Shown here: positions 54,945-64,000 of the stretch, piece by piece
How positions within the stretch are numbered: the stretch's first letter is position 1
How the letters are laid out: each line of letters opens with the position of its first letter
DNA from: Candidatus Soleaferrea massiliensis AP7
Lineage (GTDB): Bacteria; Bacillota; Clostridia; Oscillospirales; Ruminococcaceae
DNA length: 64,000 nucleotides
Direction: 5' to 3'
NCBI RefSeq assembly: GCF_000820765.1
Contig: NZ_CCYH01000043.1
Coordinates: 1-64,000, forward strand
Notes under the pieces: generated by a model
The model's database searches: none
What the model saw: the letters and a program-made list of their open reading frames with translations, nothing else
What the model was told of the DNA's origin: nothing
Made by a program: the position numbers and the translations under genes

Positions 54945-55154
54945 AGATCTGTCCACCTCCTCTTCCTTTTTCTTTGGAAAAAGAAAAAGGAAGTAAAAAG
55001 AAACCGCGTTTTGAAACGGGCAGTATTCCCCGTTTCCTGTTTTTTATCTGTACGCCACAGGCTCCGATTAACGGGCATATGACATCATCTTGCACAATGA
55101 ATTTTGGCTGTGCCTGCTAAAAACGACTCAGCCTGCACCACAGATGTGAATATC

Positions 55155-56018
55155 CTATACAAACATCGTACCGATGCCCTCGTTCGAGAAGATTTCGATC
55201 AGGATGGAATGCGGTGTGCGTCCGTCGATCATGACCGCGCGGTTGACGCCGCGGCGGATGGCTTCGACGCAGCATTCCACCTTTGGGATCATGCCGTCCG
55301 AGATGATGCCCTGCTTGATCAAATAAGGCACCTCGCTGATGTTCACGGTCGGCACAAAGGTCTGCGGGTCGTTCTTGTCCAGCAGCACGCCCTTGATATC
55401 GGTCATCAGGATGATGTTTTCCGCGCCCAGCTCCGATGCGATGCGCGAAGCCGCCGTATCGGCGTTGATGTTGTAGACGTCGCCGTTCTCGTCGCATCCG
55501 ACCGTCGCGATGACCGGGATGTATCCTTTATCGATGCAGTCGTGGATGATCGTCACATCGATCTTCTCAATCTCGCCGACATAGCCGAGATCGATGCTGG
55601 ACTGCATCTTTTGGACCTTGATCATATTGCCGTCCAGTCCGCACAGCCCGATGGCGCTGCCTTTGTTCCGGTTGAGCAGCGTCACCAGCTCTTTGTTGAC
55701 CTTGCCTGCCAGCACCATCTGCACGATTTCGGCCGTCTCCTTGTCGGTGTAACGGAGTCCGCCCACGAATTTCGTCTCCTTGCCGACCCGGTTCAGCATA
55801 TCGGTGATTTCCGGCCCGCCGCCGTGCACCAGCACCACCTTGATGCCGATGAGGGACAGCAGCACGATGTCGCTCATAACCGCCTGCTTGAGTTCGTCGT
55901 TGATCATGGCATTGCCGCCATATTTGACCACAACGATTTTGTCATAGTATTTCTGCATGTATGGCAGCGCCTGTATCAGCACCTTTGCCTGTTCCTGCTC
56001 GGTATTGGAGATATCCAT
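55155..56018 (-). CDS. argB: Acetylglutamate kinase
   Basis: A 287-residue amino acid kinase that phosphorylates N-acetylglutamate. VVVKYGGNAM (about 27-36) is the ATP-binding start, VLVHGGGPEITDML the substrate loop. The N-terminal helix before residue 20 (TEQEQAKVLIQALPYMQKYY) is typical of the hexameric, arginine-inhibited type, and feedback by arginine is therefore likely. It lies between argJ and argD. Confidence 0.96.
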   Translation of the reverse strand: MDISNTEQEQAKVLIQALPYMQKYYDKIVVVKYGGNAMINDELKQAVMSDIVLLSLIGIKVVLVHGGGPEITDMLNRVGKETKFVGGLRYTDKETAEIVQMVLAGKVNKELVTLLNRNKGSAIGLCGLDGNMIKVQKMQSSIDLGYVGEIEKIDVTIIHDCIDKGYIPVIATVGCDENGDVYNINADTAASRIASELGAENIILMTDIKGVLLDKNDPQTFVPTVNISEVPYLIKQGIISDGMIPKVECCVEAIRRGVNRAVMIDGRTPHSILIEIFSNEGIGTMFV

Positions 56019-56063
56019 AACTTAAGCCCCCGTCTCTATCTTCTATTGTATCTCTATCTGTTG

Positions 56064-57281
56064 TTACGTCCTGTAGTCGCCGTTGATGGTCACATATTCG
56101 TGGGTCAAATCGCAGCCGTATGCCGTTGCCGTACCTTCGCCGTCATGCATATCGATCCGGATGATGATTTCATCCTCCAGCAGGATTTCCTTGGCCTTCT
56201 CTTCGCTGAACGCCACGCCCGCACCGTTCTCGCAGACCAGGATGCTGCCCTTTGCCGACTCGAGTGAAACCTCAGTTTTCGAGATGTCGAAGTCCTCGTC
56301 GCAGTAGCCGATTGCACACAGGATACGGCCCCAGTTCGCATCCGCTCCGTAGAATGCGCACTTGGTCAGGCTCGAGGTGATGACCGACTTCGCGATCTTC
56401 CTCGCCACCGTCGTATCGATGCCGGTCACGACGCATTCCAGAAGCTTGGATGCGCCCTCGCCGTCCTTGGCGATCATGCGGGAAAGCTTCATGCAGACCA
56501 GCATCAACGCTTCCCGGAACGCCGCATAACCGGCGTCTTCGGTCACGATGCGTTCGTTTCCGGCCATGCCGTTGGCAAGCACCGTCACCATGTCGTTGGT
56601 GGAGGTGTCGCCGTCCACACTGACCATGTTGAAGGTGTCCGTGATGCAGTCGGACAGCGCCTTCTGCAGCAGCGTATAATCGATGTTCACATCCGAGGTG
56701 ATGAAGCCGAGCATCGTCGCCATATTCGGATGGATCATACCCGATCCCTTTGCGATGCCGCCGATATGGCAGGTTCTGCCGTCCAGCAGAAATTCCGCGG
56801 CGGCTTCCTTGAGCTTCGTATCGGTCGTCAGGATCGCTTCGTTCGCTTCGGCTGAACCGGTTTCGGACAGCGCCGCGGCCAGCTCTTCGGCATGCGCTTC
56901 AATCGGTTCAATCGGGAGCGGCTGTCCGATGACGCCGGTGGATGCGACGAGCACATCGGTCTCATCGATTCCCAGCACCGGCGCGATGGCCCTGCACATC
57001 CGGTTGGCCTTCTCCACGCCGTCGGCGTTGCAGGTGTTGGCGTTGCCGGAATTCACAATTATCGCCTGCGCTTTGCCGTTTTGGGAATGCTCCTTCGTCA
57101 CCAGAATTGGCGAACCCTTGACCTTGTTCTGCGTATAGACGCTCGCCGTATCGCAAAGCGTTTCGCTGACGATCAGCGCCAGGTCCTTCTTCATTTTGTT
57201 TTTGCGGATGCCGCAGTGGATGCCGGAAGCTTTGAAGCCCACGGCTGCGGTCACGCCGCCCTCTATCAATGTGGCTGCCAT
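56064..57281 (-). CDS. argJ: Glutamate N-acetyltransferase / amino-acid acetyltransferase (ArgJ)
   Basis: A 405-residue ArgJ, transferring acetyl from N-acetylornithine to glutamate. The self-cleavage region GSGMIHPNMATMLGFITSD (about residues 180-200) carries the Ala-Thr scissile bond, whose Thr becomes the nucleophile. The start at 57281 follows GGAGGTGCCTG; the frame to 57353 runs through an inverted repeat. No argA or argE is in the window, so the cyclic pathway is inferred; whether this ArgJ also uses acetyl-CoA cannot be told. Confidence 0.96.
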   Translation of the reverse strand: MAATLIEGGVTAAVGFKASGIHCGIRKNKMKKDLALIVSETLCDTASVYTQNKVKGSPILVTKEHSQNGKAQAIIVNSGNANTCNADGVEKANRMCRAIAPVLGIDETDVLVASTGVIGQPLPIEPIEAHAEELAAALSETGSAEANEAILTTDTKLKEAAAEFLLDGRTCHIGGIAKGSGMIHPNMATMLGFITSDVNIDYTLLQKALSDCITDTFNMVSVDGDTSTNDMVTVLANGMAGNERIVTEDAGYAAFREALMLVCMKLSRMIAKDGEGASKLLECVVTGIDTTVARKIAKSVITSSLTKCAFYGADANWGRILCAIGYCDEDFDISKTEVSLESAKGSILVCENGAGVAFSEEKAKEILLEDEIIIRIDMHDGEGTATAYGCDLTHEYVTINGDYRT

Positions 57282-57312
57282 GCAGGCACCTCCAGTTCTT
57301 TCGTTCGATTGT

Positions 57313-57361
57313 CCATCTATGGGAACTCCTAAAATGATTTCAGGAGTTCCCATAGATGGAC
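57313..57361. other. Perfect 19-bp inverted repeat in the argJ leader
   Basis: TCCATCTATGGGAACTCCT (57313-57331) and its exact complement (57343-57361) flank an 11-base loop, about 32 bases before the argJ start. A second small palindrome, ATGGATTCTAAATCCAT, follows at about 57369-57385. Without a T-run toward argJ it is not a typical terminator; it may be a repeat relic, a processing site or a regulatory hairpin. Confidence 0.75.
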
Positions 57362-57477
57362 TTTTGCATGGATTCTAAATCCATTAGATTTCTTGATTGG
57401 TTTGTAAGTTTTAACGCTTCGAGTCGTATAAGAAAGCAACCGCCGTGCAGCCGGATGCTGCTTGACAAACAAATATA

Positions 57478-57918
57478 CTGGACGCTGCGGCGCAGCGTTC
57501 TACATTTGTTTTCAAGCAAAACCTTGCTTGGTGGCAGTACCTCTTTTGCGTGGCCAAAAGAGGTACCAGAAAAGGCCATTTAAGGGGCCAGCTGCGCTGG
57601 TGCACGCGCTACGCGGCACTGAGATAAAAAAGAAGCCTATGACCAATTCACCGCAACAACGCAGCCCAAAAAGCGGCATAGCCGAGCGCCCCACCGCAGG
57701 TGGTGGCCCCCTTAAAAATCCCCTCAGATATCCCGCTTTCCGTTTCGGCCGCCTGCGGGCGGCGTTTGGTTTTGGTCAGGGCGGCTGAATGGCTAGTAGC
57801 GGATGCTTACGTTCCCTAATGCTATCTTAACTGGTACCCTGATTCCCGAAGCCGCTGTGTAAATGATTACTCAGACGGGGAACGCCGTAGGCGATTGCTC
57901 CACCGCGGTGGTGTGGGC
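57478..57918 (+). repeat. Copy B of the dispersed repeat, between argC and argJ
   Basis: On the plus strand this aligns with the minus strand of copy A block by block: the GCGCAGCG region, the hairpin at 57537-57566, AGAAAAGGCCATTTAAGGGG, the CCCCTTAAAAATCCCC segment, CGGCCGCCTGCGGGCGGCGT, GGCTGAATGGCTAGTAGC, and the tail with CGCCGTAGGCGATTG. Its hairpin stem differs from copies A and D but still pairs perfectly. A decayed tandem copy of the second half follows at 57931-58024. Confidence 0.7.
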
Positions 57919-57930
57919 GGCATTCTGTTT

Positions 57931-58024
57931 TGGGCTGAGTGGTTGGGCATAGCTAGCAGCGGACGCTTCTCCGGTTACAAGCCGCTTCTGTGGTATCCCA
58001 ATACTTAAGGCCGCTGCGTAAACC
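57931..58024 (+). repeat. Partial tandem duplicate of the second half of copy B
   Basis: GGGCTGAGTGGTTGGGCATA, CTAGCAGCGGACGCTT and GCCGCTGCGTAAACC parallel GGGCGGCTGAATGG, CTAGTAGCGGATGCTT and GCCGCTGTGTAAATG in copy B at 57774-57869. The remainder to the argC stop shows no gene. Confidence 0.55.
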
Positions 58025-58156
58025 AAGCTCCGGTCTCAATAAGCCGGAGATTTCTACAGGTGGAACATCATCAAACCTTCGCCAGCACGGGACGGCGGCA
58101 TACCGATAGGACAAACAGCGGCAAACCTACAAGATTGCCGGCATACGCCCCATCGC

Positions 58157-59194
58157 TTAAAAGCTTGGCGGTACCAGTCTGAGACCGGTTTCTTCCGGCA
58201 TGCCAAACAGGATGTTCATGTTCTGTACGGCCTGGCCTGCCGCGCCTTTGACCATGTTGTCGATGGCGCTGACCACGATCAGGCGGCCCGTGCGGCTGTC
58301 CAGATGCAGCGAGATGTCGCAGAAGTTCGAGCACCGCACGTTTTTCAGGTTCGCCGTGTCGCCCAGCTTCAACACCCGCACAAACTGTTCATCCTGATAT
58401 AAATTCACATACATCGCGTGGATGCTTTCCAGGGAAATATCCTTTGTCAGACGTGCGTACATCGTCGAGATGATGCCGCGGTTGATCGGCAGCAGATGCG
58501 GCACAAAGGTGACCTTGACATCCCTGCCGCTGAGAATCGACAGCGTCTGCTCGATCTCCGGCGTGTGGCGGTGGCAGGCCGTCTTGTACGGCGCAAACGA
58601 CTCGTTGCAGTCCGGATAGTGGGTGGTCTGCGTGAGCGAGCGTCCCGCGCCGGTCGTGCCGGACTTCGAATCGATGACCAGTGTGGAGAGGTCGATCAGC
58701 TCGTTTTTCACCGCGCCGTAAAGGCCCAGCGCGATCGAGGTCGGATAGCAGCCCGGATTCGCGATGATCTCACAGCCCGCGATCTGATCGCGGAACAACT
58801 CCGGCAGGCCATAGACCGCGCCTTCATGCAGCTGCGGGAACTTGTAGCTGAGCCCGTACCACTCCCTGTAGGCTTCCTCACTCTTTAAACGGAAGTCCGC
58901 GCCGAGATCAATGAGCTTTTTGCCCTTCCCTGAGCATTTTTCAGCCAATACTTCGCTGAGCCCATGCGGGACACAGGCGAACAGCACGTCGCAGGCTTCG
59001 ATGGCGGTGTCCTCATCCACCAGCTTTTTTTCAAAAATCCCGTTGAAGACGGGATAAACTTCATTCATCTGCTGATCCTGAAAGCTGACCGAGCTGACCG
59101 CCGCAATTTCGGCGTTTGGATGGGACAGCAGGATCCGGATCAGTTCGACGCCGGCATAGCCGGTCGCGCCGATGACGCCAACCTTAATCTTCAT
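58157..59194 (-). CDS. argC: N-acetyl-gamma-glutamyl-phosphate reductase
   Basis: A 345-residue NADPH-dependent reductase. The nucleotide-binding GATGYAGVELIRILLSHPNA (about 9-28) and the catalytic Cys in ANPGCYPTSIALGLY (about 148-162) are evident, as is the downstream HRHTPEIEQ. Its first bases overlap the argH stop by 11 bases. The 875-base gap to argJ is filled with repeat copies, so argC is probably co-transcribed with argH. Confidence 0.97.
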   Translation of the reverse strand: MKIKVGVIGATGYAGVELIRILLSHPNAEIAAVSSVSFQDQQMNEVYPVFNGIFEKKLVDEDTAIEACDVLFACVPHGLSEVLAEKCSGKGKKLIDLGADFRLKSEEAYREWYGLSYKFPQLHEGAVYGLPELFRDQIAGCEIIANPGCYPTSIALGLYGAVKNELIDLSTLVIDSKSGTTGAGRSLTQTTHYPDCNESFAPYKTACHRHTPEIEQTLSILSGRDVKVTFVPHLLPINRGIISTMYARLTKDISLESIHAMYVNLYQDEQFVRVLKLGDTANLKNVRCSNFCDISLHLDSRTGRLIVVSAIDNMVKGAAGQAVQNMNILFGMPEETGLRLVPPSF

Positions 59195-60566
59195 GCGGCA
59201 ACACCCCTTCTATCTCTTCGATCTGTCTGAGCACCGATTCCACGGCCGGTCCGCCCGGAATCCTGCGGCCACCCACGCAGCGTTCCAGTGAAATCGCGTC
59301 GTAGACATCCCGCTCAAACAGCTCGCAGATATCTTTATAATATTCGATCTCCAAGGTTTCCAGCGTCTTGTTCTGCCGGATGCACTCTGCTACCAGTACG
59401 CCGGTGCATTTATAGGCGTCGCGGAACGGCAGGCCCTTCTTGACCAGATAGTCCGCGCAGTCGGTCGCGTTGATGAAGCCCTTTGCCGCCGCGCGGCGCA
59501 TGTTGTCCTTTAAAACCGTCATCGTATCGATCATGCCGGTGAAGGTGATGATGCACAGCTTTACGGTGTCGACCGCGTCAAAGATGGCTTCCTTGTCCTC
59601 CTGCATATCCTTGTTGTAGGCCAGCGGCAGGCCCTTCATCATGCACAGCAGGGTCATCAGGTCGCCGTATACCCGGCCGGTCTTGCCGCGCACGAGTTCG
59701 GCCACGTCCGGGTTCTTCTTCTGCGGCATGATGCTCGAACCGGTCGCGAACGCGTCATCCAGCTCCACAAACTTGAATTCCCAGGAACACCACAGGATGA
59801 TCTCCTCGCTGAAACGGGACAGATGCATCATGATGGTGGCAATCGCGCTGCCAAGCTCGATGCAGAAATCGCGGTCGGACACGCCGTCCAGGCTGTTTTC
59901 GGTGATCTTCGCAAAGCCCAGCAGGTCGCAGACCCGCTGCCGGTCGATCCCATAGGTCGTCGAGGCCAGCGCGCCGCTTCCAAGCGGCATGGCGTCCATG
60001 CGCCGGTATGCATCCTGCAGCCGGTCAAGGTCACGTAAGAACATCTGCGCATAGCACAGCAGGTGATGCGCAAAGGTGATCGGCTGTGCCCGCTGCAGAT
60101 GCGTGTAGCCGGGCATGACCGCGTCGGTGTTCTTCTTCGCCTGCTCCACCACGACACGGATGAGCGCGGTCAGAAGCTTTTTGATCTCGTCGACCTCATC
60201 CTTCAGATAGAACCGGATGTCCAGCGCCACCTGGTCGTTCCGGCTGCGCGCGGTGTGCAGCCGCTTGCCTGCCGCGCCCAGCCTTTCGGTCAGCTGGGTT
60301 TCGATGAACATGTGGATATCCTCCGCCGTTTCATCGAAGGCGAGCGTTCCGGCTTCGATATCCGCAAGGATCCCTTCAAGTCCCCTTACAATCGATTCGG
60401 ATTCGCTCTTCTCTATGATGCCGGTTTCCCCGAGCATCGTGGCATGGGCGATGCTGCCCAGAATATCGTGCCGATACATCCTCTTGTCAAAGGAGATCGA
60501 GGAATTGAAGTCGTTTACATCCTTGTCGGTTTCCTTCTGAAACCGGCCGGCCCACAGTTTATCCAT
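59184..60566 (-). CDS. argH: Argininosuccinate lyase
   Basis: A 460-residue fumarase-superfamily lyase that yields arginine and fumarate. It starts KLWAGRFQKETDKDVNDFNS; HTARSRNDQVALDIRFYLKD and the signature GSSIMPQKKNPDVAELVRGK with the catalytic Ser loop are intact. AAGGAG precedes the ATG. Downstream of the DUF4279 gene and a decayed copy of it. Confidence 0.97.
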   Translation of the reverse strand: MDKLWAGRFQKETDKDVNDFNSSISFDKRMYRHDILGSIAHATMLGETGIIEKSESESIVRGLEGILADIEAGTLAFDETAEDIHMFIETQLTERLGAAGKRLHTARSRNDQVALDIRFYLKDEVDEIKKLLTALIRVVVEQAKKNTDAVMPGYTHLQRAQPITFAHHLLCYAQMFLRDLDRLQDAYRRMDAMPLGSGALASTTYGIDRQRVCDLLGFAKITENSLDGVSDRDFCIELGSAIATIMMHLSRFSEEIILWCSWEFKFVELDDAFATGSSIMPQKKNPDVAELVRGKTGRVYGDLMTLLCMMKGLPLAYNKDMQEDKEAIFDAVDTVKLCIITFTGMIDTMTVLKDNMRRAAAKGFINATDCADYLVKKGLPFRDAYKCTGVLVAECIRQNKTLETLEIEYYKDICELFERDVYDAISLERCVGGRRIPGGPAVESVLRQIEEIEGVLPHED

Positions 60567-60713
60567 AGGTCTGCTCCTTTACTGATTTTTCACCCTTCGA
60601 AAGGGCGGGAAAGTACCTCTTGACAATGTGCAGGCATCCTTTCGCCGTCCGGCGGCGTCCTGCAGATTGGCAAGGTGCCTTATCGAATCATGGCTGTACA
60701 GGGAACCGGATCA

Positions 60714-60870
60714 TCACCGCCCGATAAACAGGGACCGCCTGCATCCCCGCAAAAGGGACTTTCGGCATTCCAGCGCATCATGTTGCGTCATTTGCTTCAT
60801 GCCGGATGCATGTGCCCAAAGCAAGGCGGCCATCTTCTCGAATCCGTCCGGGATGGCCCGTGCAATCCAA
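60714..60870 (-). pseudogene. Decayed second copy of the DUF4279 gene
   Basis: On the minus strand one frame reads IPDGFEKMAALLWAHASGMK followed by MTQHDALEC before a short unrelated tail and stop at 60714. This aligns with VSDEFEKMVDLLWDHASDIE and RDHALEC of the intact gene at 60909. The matching DNA (for example CATCTTCTCGAATCCGTCCG against CATCTTTTCAAATTCATCCG) shows a tandem duplication now truncated and without a start. The region 60567-60908 otherwise holds only a small hairpin, CCGCAGTCC(T5)GGATTGCGG, behind the intact gene. Confidence 0.7.
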
Positions 60871-60908
60871 GGACTGTCCGCAATCCAAAAAGGACTGCGG
60901 CGGCCGTC

Positions 60909-61298
60909 TTAATAGATGTCCACGCTGATCTCCGCGTCGATCATTGCCGCGAACTGGATGCATCTCCGGCTGAACTCAATCGCCGGGCTTTGACCCTCTT
61001 CGGCCTGGATGACAATGCTGAATCCGCATTCCAGTGCATGGTCCCGCAGCGTCTGCTCGATATCGGACGCATGGTCCCAAAGCAGGTCGACCATCTTTTC
61101 AAATTCATCCGAGACGGTGTCGGTCTGGATATATCCGGTCTCATAATTCCACCGGGTACACGCAAACATCGGGTTTCTGCATTCCTCTTTGCTGCAGGTC
61201 TGCGTCGGTTCCACGCCAACCGCCTGTGTCACCGTGTCGAAATCAAACTCGTCGCCGGTCACCCAAAAACTGATCATGACATTCATGCTTTCATCCAT
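60909..61298 (-). CDS. DUF4279 domain protein
   Basis: A 129-residue protein of the DUF4279 family: MISFWVTGDEFDFDTVTQAV at the start, YETGYIQTDTVSDEFEKMVD in the middle and EFSRRCIQFAAMIDAEISVD at the end. The family is common in bacteria and has no firmly assigned role; some members sit near immunity or toxin genes, which are not seen here. It lies between argG and argH in the same direction, so it is probably transcribed with them, though nothing ties it to arginine. Confidence 0.85.
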   Translation of the reverse strand: MDESMNVMISFWVTGDEFDFDTVTQAVGVEPTQTCSKEECRNPMFACTRWNYETGYIQTDTVSDEFEKMVDLLWDHASDIEQTLRDHALECGFSIVIQAEEGQSPAIEFSRRCIQFAAMIDAEISVDIY

Positions 61299-61448
61299 CA
61301 GATGCTTCCTCTCCGCTGTTCGGAGGTATCACAGCCATTTGTAACGGCGTTTTCTTCTCCCCGGCACAGTCTTCCATAAAAAGAATTGATAGTAAGGGCC
61401 GGTTTGGCCCTTACTATTCGTATTTCAGCACATCATTTCTACTGAATG

Positions 61449-62675
<1,227 letters not shown>

Positions 62676-62737
62676 AAAAAATCCCTGCTTTCTATGTATC
62701 GTGGTTTGTTATTTTAAAAATACAGTTTCTATTTGAT

Positions 62738-62755
62738 CGGGATGTTCTCATCCCG
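62738..62755. other. Small hairpin in the argG leader
   Basis: CGGGATG and CATCCCG pair around TTCT, about 10 bases after the predicted transcription start. No terminator T-run follows, so it may only stabilise the 5' end. Confidence 0.5.
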
Positions 62756-62766
62756 GAACAGTTATA

Positions 62767-62794
62767 ATTATACACGTTTCGCGTTAAAATGCAA
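62767..62794 (-). promoter_or_regulatory. Promoter of argG
   Basis: On the minus strand TTGCAT (62789-62794) and TATAAT (62767-62772) are 16 bases apart, with the start near 62760. Confidence 0.6.
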
Positions 62795-62802
62795 GTCTTT
62801 TC

Positions 62803-62816
62803 TGAATATTTATGCT
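62803..62816. promoter_or_regulatory. Candidate ArgR box upstream of argG
   Basis: TGAATATTTATGCT resembles the conserved ARG box TGAATWWWWATTCA, with the second half weaker, and lies just upstream of the -35. No ArgR gene is in the window. Confidence 0.4.
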
Positions 62817-63130
62817 GTTTTCCCATTTTGACCAGAATCCATCCTGTACAGTCGGCTGGATTTGTCGATTTTACCGCCGCAGTTCCTTCTTTTTCATTTG
62901 TTTATCCACGACCAGATGACGGCCATTCCCGACGCTTCCATCGGCTGCGGTGTATTTTTATGTTACATTGGATGAATGATTATAAGCGCCATTCGTTTTC
63001 CGCCGCCGAATCCCGGCCGCAGGCTCCGCCGTGGCTGTCAGCGTTTCAGATGCCGGAGAATCCGCCGGTTCTATTGTATAGGAAGCGGTCATACAATGGC
63101 TGTGAGCGCTAACCGCGTGATTGACGCGGA

Positions 63131-63139
63131 TGGTATAAT
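63131..63139 (+). promoter_or_regulatory. Extended -10 promoter for the flavin reductase-like gene
   Basis: TGGTATAAT has the TGN extension plus a perfect -10, about 110 bases before the gene. No good -35 is seen. The rest of the 62820-63249 stretch shows nothing else I can name. Confidence 0.45.
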
Positions 63140-63249
63140 AGAGATGAAAGAGGGCGGCTGTCAGAAAGCTTTCGCCTTCCCGCCGGGCGCCCCGCCGCGC
63201 AGGGAACCGGACGGCAGAACGACTGCGCGGAGAAAAGGCGGTGTATGAT

Positions 63250-63753
63250 ATGCATCAGGAATTGACCACACTGGAAATCCAGGATAATCCGTTTAAACTC
63301 ATCAGCAAGGACTGGACGCTCATCACGACGAAATGCGGCGGCAAGGTCAACACGATGACCGCGAGCTGGGGCGGCGTCGGCACGCTCTGGCACAAGGATG
63401 TCGCGTTTATCTTCATCCGTCCGCAGCGGCTGACCTTTGAATATCTGGAGAATTCCGATACCTTCTCGCTGAACTTCATGACGGAGGATTACCGGAAGCA
63501 ATTGAGCCTGTGCGGCTCCAAGAGCGGCCGCGATGTCGATAAGATTGCCGAATGCGGCTTCACGGTCGGCACATCGGAGGATACGCCGTATCTGGAGCAG
63601 TCGCGGCTTGCGCTGGTCTGCAGGAAGATGTACTTTTCGGATCTGGACCCGAAACATTTCCTTGATCCGTCGATTGACAAGAACTATGCGGCGAAGGATT
63701 ATCACCGCATGTATGTCGGTGAAATCCTCAAGGTTTTATCCGCCGACGAATAG
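63250..63753 (+). CDS. Flavin reductase-like FMN-binding protein
   Basis: A 167-residue protein with the split-barrel flavin reductase fold. WTLITTKCGGKVNTMTASWG near residues 20-39 matches the FMN-binding start of this family, and FIFIRPQRLTFEYLENSDTF the second block. Many clostridial members bind FMN and transfer electrons or act as sensors; the substrate is unknown. I chose ATG 63250 with AAAGGCGG upstream; a GTG at 63241 would add three residues. It stands alone on the plus strand, divergent from argG. Confidence 0.8.
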   Translation: MHQELTTLEIQDNPFKLISKDWTLITTKCGGKVNTMTASWGGVGTLWHKDVAFIFIRPQRLTFEYLENSDTFSLNFMTEDYRKQLSLCGSKSGRDVDKIAECGFTVGTSEDTPYLEQSRLALVCRKMYFSDLDPKHFLDPSIDKNYAAKDYHRMYVGEILKVLSADE

Positions 63754-63756
63754 TAA

Positions 63757-63797
63757 AAAGAAGGCCGGAACGCCGATGTGTTCCGGCCTTCTTTTTT
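63757..63797 (+). terminator. Terminator of the flavin reductase-like gene
   Basis: AAAGAAGGCCGGAAC and GTTCCGGCCTTCTTTTTT form a strong stem with a T-run, four bases beyond the stop codon. Confidence 0.92.
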
Positions 63798-64000
63798 GGA
63801 CTGTTAAAAAACGGGGAATAGCTATAGCTGTTTTCCAGAACAGCCTGACAGGGTGTTTGTTGAAGCATAGTGTTGTACCGCTGTAGTACAGCGGCTTTCT
63901 TATGTTTACCAAGTGACACTTGGCTGTGTGGTCGTTACTTCTTTGCGCGGCCAAAGAAGTAACCAAGAAAGGCCGTTCAAGGGGGCCATGCACTGTGCCA
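63798..64000 (+). repeat. Copy D of the dispersed repeat, cut by the window edge
   Basis: It opens with GGACTGTTAAAAAACG, similar to the inner end of the copy A inverted repeat (GGCTGTCAAAAAACG). Then come CAGCGGCTT, ATGTTTACCAAGTGACACTT, the hairpin GTTACTTCTTTG/CAAAGAAGTAAC at 63934-63963, and CAAGAAAGGCCGTTCAAGGG followed by GGCCATGCACTGTGCCA. It follows the copy A order in the same sense as copy A's minus strand. Confidence 0.7.

Noticed and set aside
53979-56267. Long plus-strand ORFs opposite argD and argB
   Set aside because: Shadows of well-identified genes; composition is that of complementary coding strands.

Overview
The window looks like chromosome from a Gram-positive anaerobe of the class Clostridia, probably an Oscillospiraceae/Ruminococcaceae-like gut bacterium. 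This is inferred from Clostridia-type gene content and order (a KOW-domain gene between map and infA, zinc-binding S14, L36 and adenylate kinase), strong AGGAGG ribosome binding sites, TTGACA/TATAAT promoters and moderately high GC. No rRNA, tRNA or CRISPR array was seen.

Layout. 1-5425: a 0.5 kb repeat with terminal inverted repeats, then a GT2 glycosyltransferase and a YfhO-type membrane protein. 5426-15582: a secretion island with a 1503-residue protein carrying 14 Ig-like (BIg2) repeats, a NUDIX/bPH2 operon, and two AT-rich secreted proteins that share a domain I do not recognise. 15700-46129: the translation and transcription core, all on the minus strand and read from high to low coordinate: rpoB, rpoC, rpsL, rpsG, fusA, tuf, a small membrane protein, then the full S10-spc-alpha series from rpsJ to rplQ. 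46847-49966: a plus-strand GT4 glycosyltransferase, flippase-like protein and amidohydrolase, with convergent promoters and a foldable leader upstream. 50130-52715: an ECF sigma/anti-sigma pair, and a divergent unit made of an XRE regulator and a 44-residue zinc-ribbon protein around palindromic operators. 52835-62675: a complete glutamate/ornithine-to-arginine set on the minus strand, transcribed argG, DUF4279 gene, argH, argC, [repeat], argJ, argB, argD, argF. 63250-63753: a flavin reductase-like gene, followed by another repeat copy that runs off the window.

How it fits together. argJ recycles the acetyl group; argB, argC and argD make N-acetylornithine; argF, argG and argH convert ornithine to arginine. 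A candidate ArgR half-site and a sigma-A promoter precede argG. The core operons have recognisable promoters: rpoB, rpsJ, and an rpsL promoter overlapping the 3' end of rpoC. The S10 promoter carries two identical 12-bp palindromes just upstream.

Most unusual features: (i) a dispersed hairpin-rich repeat family with at least four copies, one bounded by inverted repeats and with compensatory stem changes between copies; (ii) the secreted proteins with a new-looking duplicated domain and NPxTG-like C-termini lacking the usual membrane anchor; (iii) a three-way-junction RNA candidate at 46679-46776; (iv) the XRE/zinc-ribbon operator unit; (v) a decayed second copy of the DUF4279 gene.
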